Assembly (NCBI GenBank): GCA_021827465.1 | Contig: JAKAVX010000050.1 | Span: forward strand, 1-10,259 | Origin: Deltaproteobacteria bacterium | GTDB taxonomy: Bacteria > Desulfobacterota_B > Binatia > Binatales > Binataceae | Direction of reading: 5' to 3' | Length of the DNA stretch: 10,259 bases | In this document: in pieces, positions 7,846 through 10,259 of the stretch | How positions within the stretch are numbered: the first letter of the stretch is position 1 | Layout: every line of letters starts with the position of its first letter | Program-made: the position numbers and the translations under genes | Notes under the pieces: generated by a model | The model's input: only the letters and a program-made list of their open reading frames with translations | What the model was told of the DNA's origin: nothing | The model's database searches: none

Positions 7846-7852
7846 CCCCCTC
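7846..7852 (-). promoter_or_regulatory. Shine-Dalgarno sequence of the lipoprotein gene
   Basis: On the - strand GAGGGGG precedes the ATG at 7840 by five bases, within a longer purine-rich run. It decides in favour of this start over the in-frame Met19 start. Confidence 0.6.
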
Positions 7853-7905
7853 GCTGCGTGCTTTTCCAAGGCGTCTTGTAGAGCGCGGGTTTCAATCTCC
7901 CCCTG

Positions 7906-7933
7906 ATTAAATCGCCGGGCGCGGAAATCACAA
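7906..7933 (-). promoter_or_regulatory. Candidate sigma-70 promoter for the lipoprotein gene
   Basis: On the - strand TTGTGA (7933-7928) and TTTAAT (7911-7906) are separated by 16 bases, with 4/6 and 5/6 matches to consensus. Transcription would start near 7899, leaving a leader of about 60 bases with the strong Shine-Dalgarno. The motif pair was found by eye, so it is a prediction only. Confidence 0.35.
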
Positions 7934-8051
7934 CGGAACAATGTGCAAATCGAGGGTACAAATGACCAATGGCGCGCGAGCGGTTCGGCGAACGCGAGTT
8001 TCGTAATGTCGCGCAGCGGGATGTCAGCGGAGAATGGCGAATCTCGCGGTG

Positions 8052-8069
8052 CGGGAGTGGCTACTCCCG
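8052..8069 (-). terminator. Hairpin overlapping the regulator stop codon
   Basis: CGGGAGT-GGCT-ACTCCCG is a perfect seven-base-pair stem with a four-base loop. The TAG stop of the - strand regulator (8063-8061) lies in it. No T-run follows in the - direction, so it is not a canonical rho-independent terminator. It may end, pause or protect the transcript. Confidence 0.35.
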
Positions 8070-9740
8070 GACGCGCCATGAAATCGGATGCTCCGGGTCC
8101 GGCTCGTAGATGCACGCGCGGCCGGTCCGAATCGTGATTGCGAACCGGCGCCCCAGTAAGGGATTGGCGCCGCGGATTCTCGCTATTGCGGCCTTGATTC
8201 CCTTGGTCACCATCACGCGCGAGCGCTCCACAGCCCGGCTTTCCTCGGAATGCGCGCGGCGCTTATCGGAGACGCTAGCGCGTCCCGTCGCTCTCGAGCC
8301 GTTGATTATCCGCGCGAGTTCGTCCGCGGGGATACGCTGACCCGGGCGAGCGAGCAGATACGCGACGTAGCGCAGCCCTTTGGTTCTTGCGAGCCGTATC
8401 AGCGAATCGTTGAACGAGATCGTGAAATAATCGCCTTCCCTGAAAAAGACGGCTTCCACGGTGCCGGGCGCGTCATCCGGCCGCTGCGTCTGAATGGCGC
8501 CAGCCAAGACGTCGGCGGATGGAACCGCGGATGTGGCGACGCCGCGTCGCTGCCGCATGGCTGTCGCGCGCTCGACCCAGCTCGGACCAACGAAGGTCTG
8601 ATGAAGGCGCAGTCTTTCGCCTGTTTCGAGGCCTTCGTACAAAACCTTCTGAACGAGCGCGTGGCAGAAGCGATAAGCCGCGGGCGTACCTGCGAGCCTT
8701 GCCACGATCCCTGCATTCACCGCGGCGTCAAGGATGCGCAGCAGCTGCTCGTTAGGCAGTTCGCACGCTCGCTGCACCGGTGCCAATTCGAAGCGGCTTC
8801 CGATAACTGCGGCGACGGACAGTACGCGCCTGGCATGCGGAGGCAGAAGAGCGATCCTGCCGCGAATCGAAGTACGCACGCTATCAGGAATCGTAAGCTC
8901 CCAGCGTGCGTTTCGATTCGCCTGCGTGAGATCGCCATGCGCCATCAGGGCACGGACAACCTCGCTGAGGAAAAATGGATTGCCCGCGGTTCTCCGATGG
9001 AGCGTGCCGGCCAGAGCCGGACTCGGAATATGTCCCGAGCTGCTCTCGACGAACTGTGCGACCTCGTCCTCGCTAAGGCCCTTGAGAGACAATTGCCGCG
9101 CGGAGCGCAGCAGATCGCCTGCCACTTTAGCGAACCGGGGCGATTGCTGAATCTTGCCGTCGCGGCAGGTGATAATCATCATGAGCGGCGCATCGCGCAG
9201 CTCTCTCGCAATGAACTGGACCATCGACCATGCCGCCTGTCCGGAGCAATGGAGATCGTCCAGCACGACCAGTAGCGGCTCCGACCGCGCAGAGTTCCTG
9301 AGTAGCGCGGCGAATGAATCGAACAGCCGAAAGCGAGCCCGGTCACCCTCGGTCTCGTGTCTTGCGACACCGTCCGGCGACTGCACGCCAATGAGTCTCG
9401 CAAGGTCGTGAGCGCCCGCGCCGAGGGTCGAGAGTATGGCACCGGGACCGGATTGATCGATTAGAGCGCGGGCTACCTGAATTAGCGTCCAATGCGCGGG
9501 CGCTCCATTACCCTCCCAGCACCAACCCCATACTACGCGGGTGCCGCGAGTTTCGGCGTGCGAGGCGACCTCGTTGGCGATCCGAGTCTTGCCGATGCCG
9601 GCCTCACCCGCGAGCAGAAAAAACTGGGTGTGGCCCGCGAGTGCGTTGTCGAGGCCGGCAAGCAATTCGGCCATCTCATAGCGACGCCCTACAAAATCTG
9701 ACTGTCGGAACTGAATGTCCGATGACGCGCTGACCGCCAT
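8061..9740 (-). CDS. AAA/STAND-type ATPase regulator with C-terminal winged-helix-like domain, lacking the TPR middle
   Basis: 559 residues from the ATG at 9740, chosen because GGGGGAT lies six bases upstream and because the extra 33 residues from the ATG at 9839 are not family-like. Seen: FVGRRYEMAEL (16-26), the Walker A loop GEAGIGKT (45-52), Walker B LLVVLDDLH (156-164), and TAGNPFFLSEVVRAL (251-265), the usual end of the AAA_16 ATPase module. A helical region follows to about 385. The C-terminal part (about 435-558) has FREGDYFTISF, LARTKGLRYVAYLL, VTKGIKAAIARI and RTGRACIYEPDP. These match the C-terminal domain seen on many large actinobacterial and delta-proteobacterial ATPase regulators and adenylyl cyclases. 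Those proteins are typically near 1000 residues with TPR repeats in between, and here only about 45 residues join the two parts. Role inferred: ATP-dependent signal-responsive regulator, cytoplasmic. Target unknown. Confidence 0.85.
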   Translation of the reverse strand: MAVSASSDIQFRQSDFVGRRYEMAELLAGLDNALAGHTQFFLLAGEAGIGKTRIANEVASHAETRGTRVVWGWCWEGNGAPAHWTLIQVARALIDQSGPGAILSTLGAGAHDLARLIGVQSPDGVARHETEGDRARFRLFDSFAALLRNSARSEPLLVVLDDLHCSGQAAWSMVQFIARELRDAPLMMIITCRDGKIQQSPRFAKVAGDLLRSARQLSLKGLSEDEVAQFVESSSGHIPSPALAGTLHRRTAGNPFFLSEVVRALMAHGDLTQANRNARWELTIPDSVRTSIRGRIALLPPHARRVLSVAAVIGSRFELAPVQRACELPNEQLLRILDAAVNAGIVARLAGTPAAYRFCHALVQKVLYEGLETGERLRLHQTFVGPSWVERATAMRQRRGVATSAVPSADVLAGAIQTQRPDDAPGTVEAVFFREGDYFTISFNDSLIRLARTKGLRYVAYLLARPGQRIPADELARIINGSRATGRASVSDKRRAHSEESRAVERSRVMVTKGIKAAIARIRGANPLLGRRFAITIRTGRACIYEPDPEHPISWRVRE

Positions 9741-9746
9741 CTCGGT

Positions 9747-9753
9747 ATCCCCC
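9747..9753 (-). promoter_or_regulatory. Shine-Dalgarno sequence of the ATPase regulator
   Basis: On the - strand GGGGGAT precedes the ATG at 9740 by six bases. No comparable purine run precedes the upstream in-frame ATG at 9839, so it sets the start. Confidence 0.5.
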
Positions 9754-9989
9754 GAACCGGATGGGCTGCGATAGCCAAAGATTACGCGCCCAAGGCTGTG
9801 GCAAGCATAATTTTGCGCGCGGTATAAAGATAGAAGCATACCGACGCCTAGTCGGACGCTTAATGCGCATCACACGCGCACCGGCGCGCGGGCTACTTTC
9901 GCCCTTTGTCGCTGTCTCGTCGAGTTCACGGATACCGGGCGCAAGGCCGACACGGGTTGCAATCGAAGCGCTTTCTAAGGTGATTCGAG

Positions 9990-9998
9990 TGGCATAAT
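9990..9998 (+). promoter_or_regulatory. Candidate extended -10 promoter of the phosphotransferase gene
   Basis: TGGCATAAT matches the extended -10 form TGnTATAAT except for one base. No good -35 is seen at 16-18 bases upstream, as is common with extended -10 promoters. Transcription would begin near 10005, giving a leader of about 50 bases. Confidence 0.3.
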
Positions 9999-10054
9999 CT
10001 CGGGCGGCGCCGCTCTCGAATTTCAGGCAAGGACTGTTTTACTCTATCGGCAAC

Positions 10055-10259
10055 ATGACAACTGGAATGGAAGTGACCCCTGTCCGGCCCAACCACCGCT
10101 TCGACGAGGCGAGCCTCGAGCGCTATCTGAGCGAGCGGATGAAAGACTTTCGCGGACCGCTGAAAGTCGGGCAATTCGTCACGGGACAATCGAACCCGAC
10201 CTTCATGCTCGAGACTCCGGGGGCGCGCTACGTGATGCGCAAGAAACCGCCCAGATCGG
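10055..10259 (+). CDS. Phosphotransferase-family protein (APH fold, ACAD10/11 N-terminal type), 3'-truncated by the window edge
   Basis: 68 codons are visible from the ATG at 10055; an ATG at 10067 is an alternative, and neither has a clear Shine-Dalgarno. Seen: FDEASLERYLSERM, a family-like N-terminal helix, then VGQFVTGQSNPTFML (38-52) and ARYVMRKKPP (57-66). The G-Q-S-N-P-T-F and YVMRKKPP blocks are typical of the aminoglycoside/choline-kinase-fold phosphotransferases related to the kinase domain of ACAD10 and ACAD11, where they form the ATP-binding N-lobe. Members usually run about 340-360 residues and often neighbour acyl-CoA dehydrogenase genes. The human proteins act on 4-hydroxyacyl-CoA. 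The catalytic HGD-type loop lies beyond the window, so activity cannot be judged. It starts a + strand unit divergent from the regulator. These proteins are often mis-annotated as antibiotic resistance kinases, which is not implied here. Confidence 0.8.
   Translation, partial: MTTGMEVTPVRPNHRFDEASLERYLSERMKDFRGPLKVGQFVTGQSNPTFMLETPGARYVMRKKPPRS

Larger units (their letters stand above)
7841..8060. other. 220-base gap between the regulator and the lipoprotein
   Basis: It holds the predicted lipoprotein promoter and ribosome binding site, the left arm of the hairpin over the regulator stop, and a small dyad GTTCG-G-CGAAC (7983-7993). No convincing small gene was found on either strand. Confidence 0.5.
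9741..10054. other. Divergent intergenic region between regulator and phosphotransferase
   Basis: 314 bases separate the two divergent starts, enough for both promoters. An AT-rich island (about 9805-9840) could hold the regulator promoter, but no -35/-10 pair there is convincing. Next to it is a perfect dyad CCGAC-GCCTA-GTCGG (9841-9855), which might be an operator. No gene or RNA is supported in this stretch. Confidence 0.45.

Noticed and set aside
7943..8137. A possible 64-residue small protein in the gap between regulator and lipoprotein
   Set aside because: Low-complexity Ser/Arg/Gly composition, no ribosome binding site, and it runs into the 3' end of the regulator gene on the opposite strand.
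8250..9275. A 341-codon + strand frame opposite the ATPase regulator
   Set aside because: The - strand frame carries Walker A, Walker B and the family C-terminal domain; the + frame has none and is an antisense shadow.
10055..10259. An antibiotic resistance kinase
   Set aside because: The visible GQSNPTF and YVMRKKPP blocks fit the ACAD10/11-type phosphotransferases of acyl-CoA metabolism rather than aminoglycoside resistance enzymes.

Overview
The window is GC-rich, tightly coded bacterial DNA. It looks like an aerobic or facultative catabolic proteobacterium-like lineage. The mix of a ketone-carboxylase-type HyuA/HyuB pair, an acyl-CoA ligase, a truncated STAND-type regulator and an ACAD10/11-like phosphotransferase would fit an uncultivated delta-proteobacterial or Binatota-like genome. 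That placement is an inference from gene content only; there is no rRNA or marker gene in the window.

Region 1 (1-6218, + strand) is a likely catabolic operon. It holds the C-terminal two thirds of a HyuA/acetone carboxylase beta-like ATPase subunit (start lies off the left edge), then a long-form HyuB subunit with the metal-binding H-x2-D and distal His of the acetone carboxylase alpha subunit. Next comes an unrecognised 260-residue protein with weak TIM-barrel (URO-D/MetE-like) features, and then a complete acyl-CoA ligase. Together they suggest ATP-dependent carboxylation of a ketone or related carbonyl compound to a beta-keto acid, followed by activation to the CoA thioester. This is the same logic as the acetophenone carboxylase plus benzoylacetate-CoA ligase pathway. 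The substrate cannot be read from sequence. Two tandem hairpins separate hyuB from the 260-residue gene.

Region 2 (6219-9740, - strand) holds two genes convergent with the operon. One is a secreted YVTN-type beta-propeller lipoprotein whose blade motif recurs every 52-54 residues. The other is a 559-residue AAA/STAND-type ATPase regulator that has its N-terminal P-loop module and a C-terminal winged-helix-like domain but lacks the usual long TPR-type middle. A hairpin sits on the regulator's stop codon. A plausible sigma-70 promoter and a strong Shine-Dalgarno sequence lie in front of the lipoprotein, so it is probably transcribed separately.

Region 3 (9741-10259) is a 314-base divergent intergenic region with an AT-rich island, a short dyad and an extended -10 element. 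It is followed by the first 68 codons of an aminoglycoside-phosphotransferase-fold protein of the ACAD10/11 N-terminal type, cut by the right edge.

No tRNA, rRNA, insertion sequence, CRISPR array or phage gene was seen. The most unusual points are the carboxylase/ligase operon with its orphan 260-residue member and the compact regulator.
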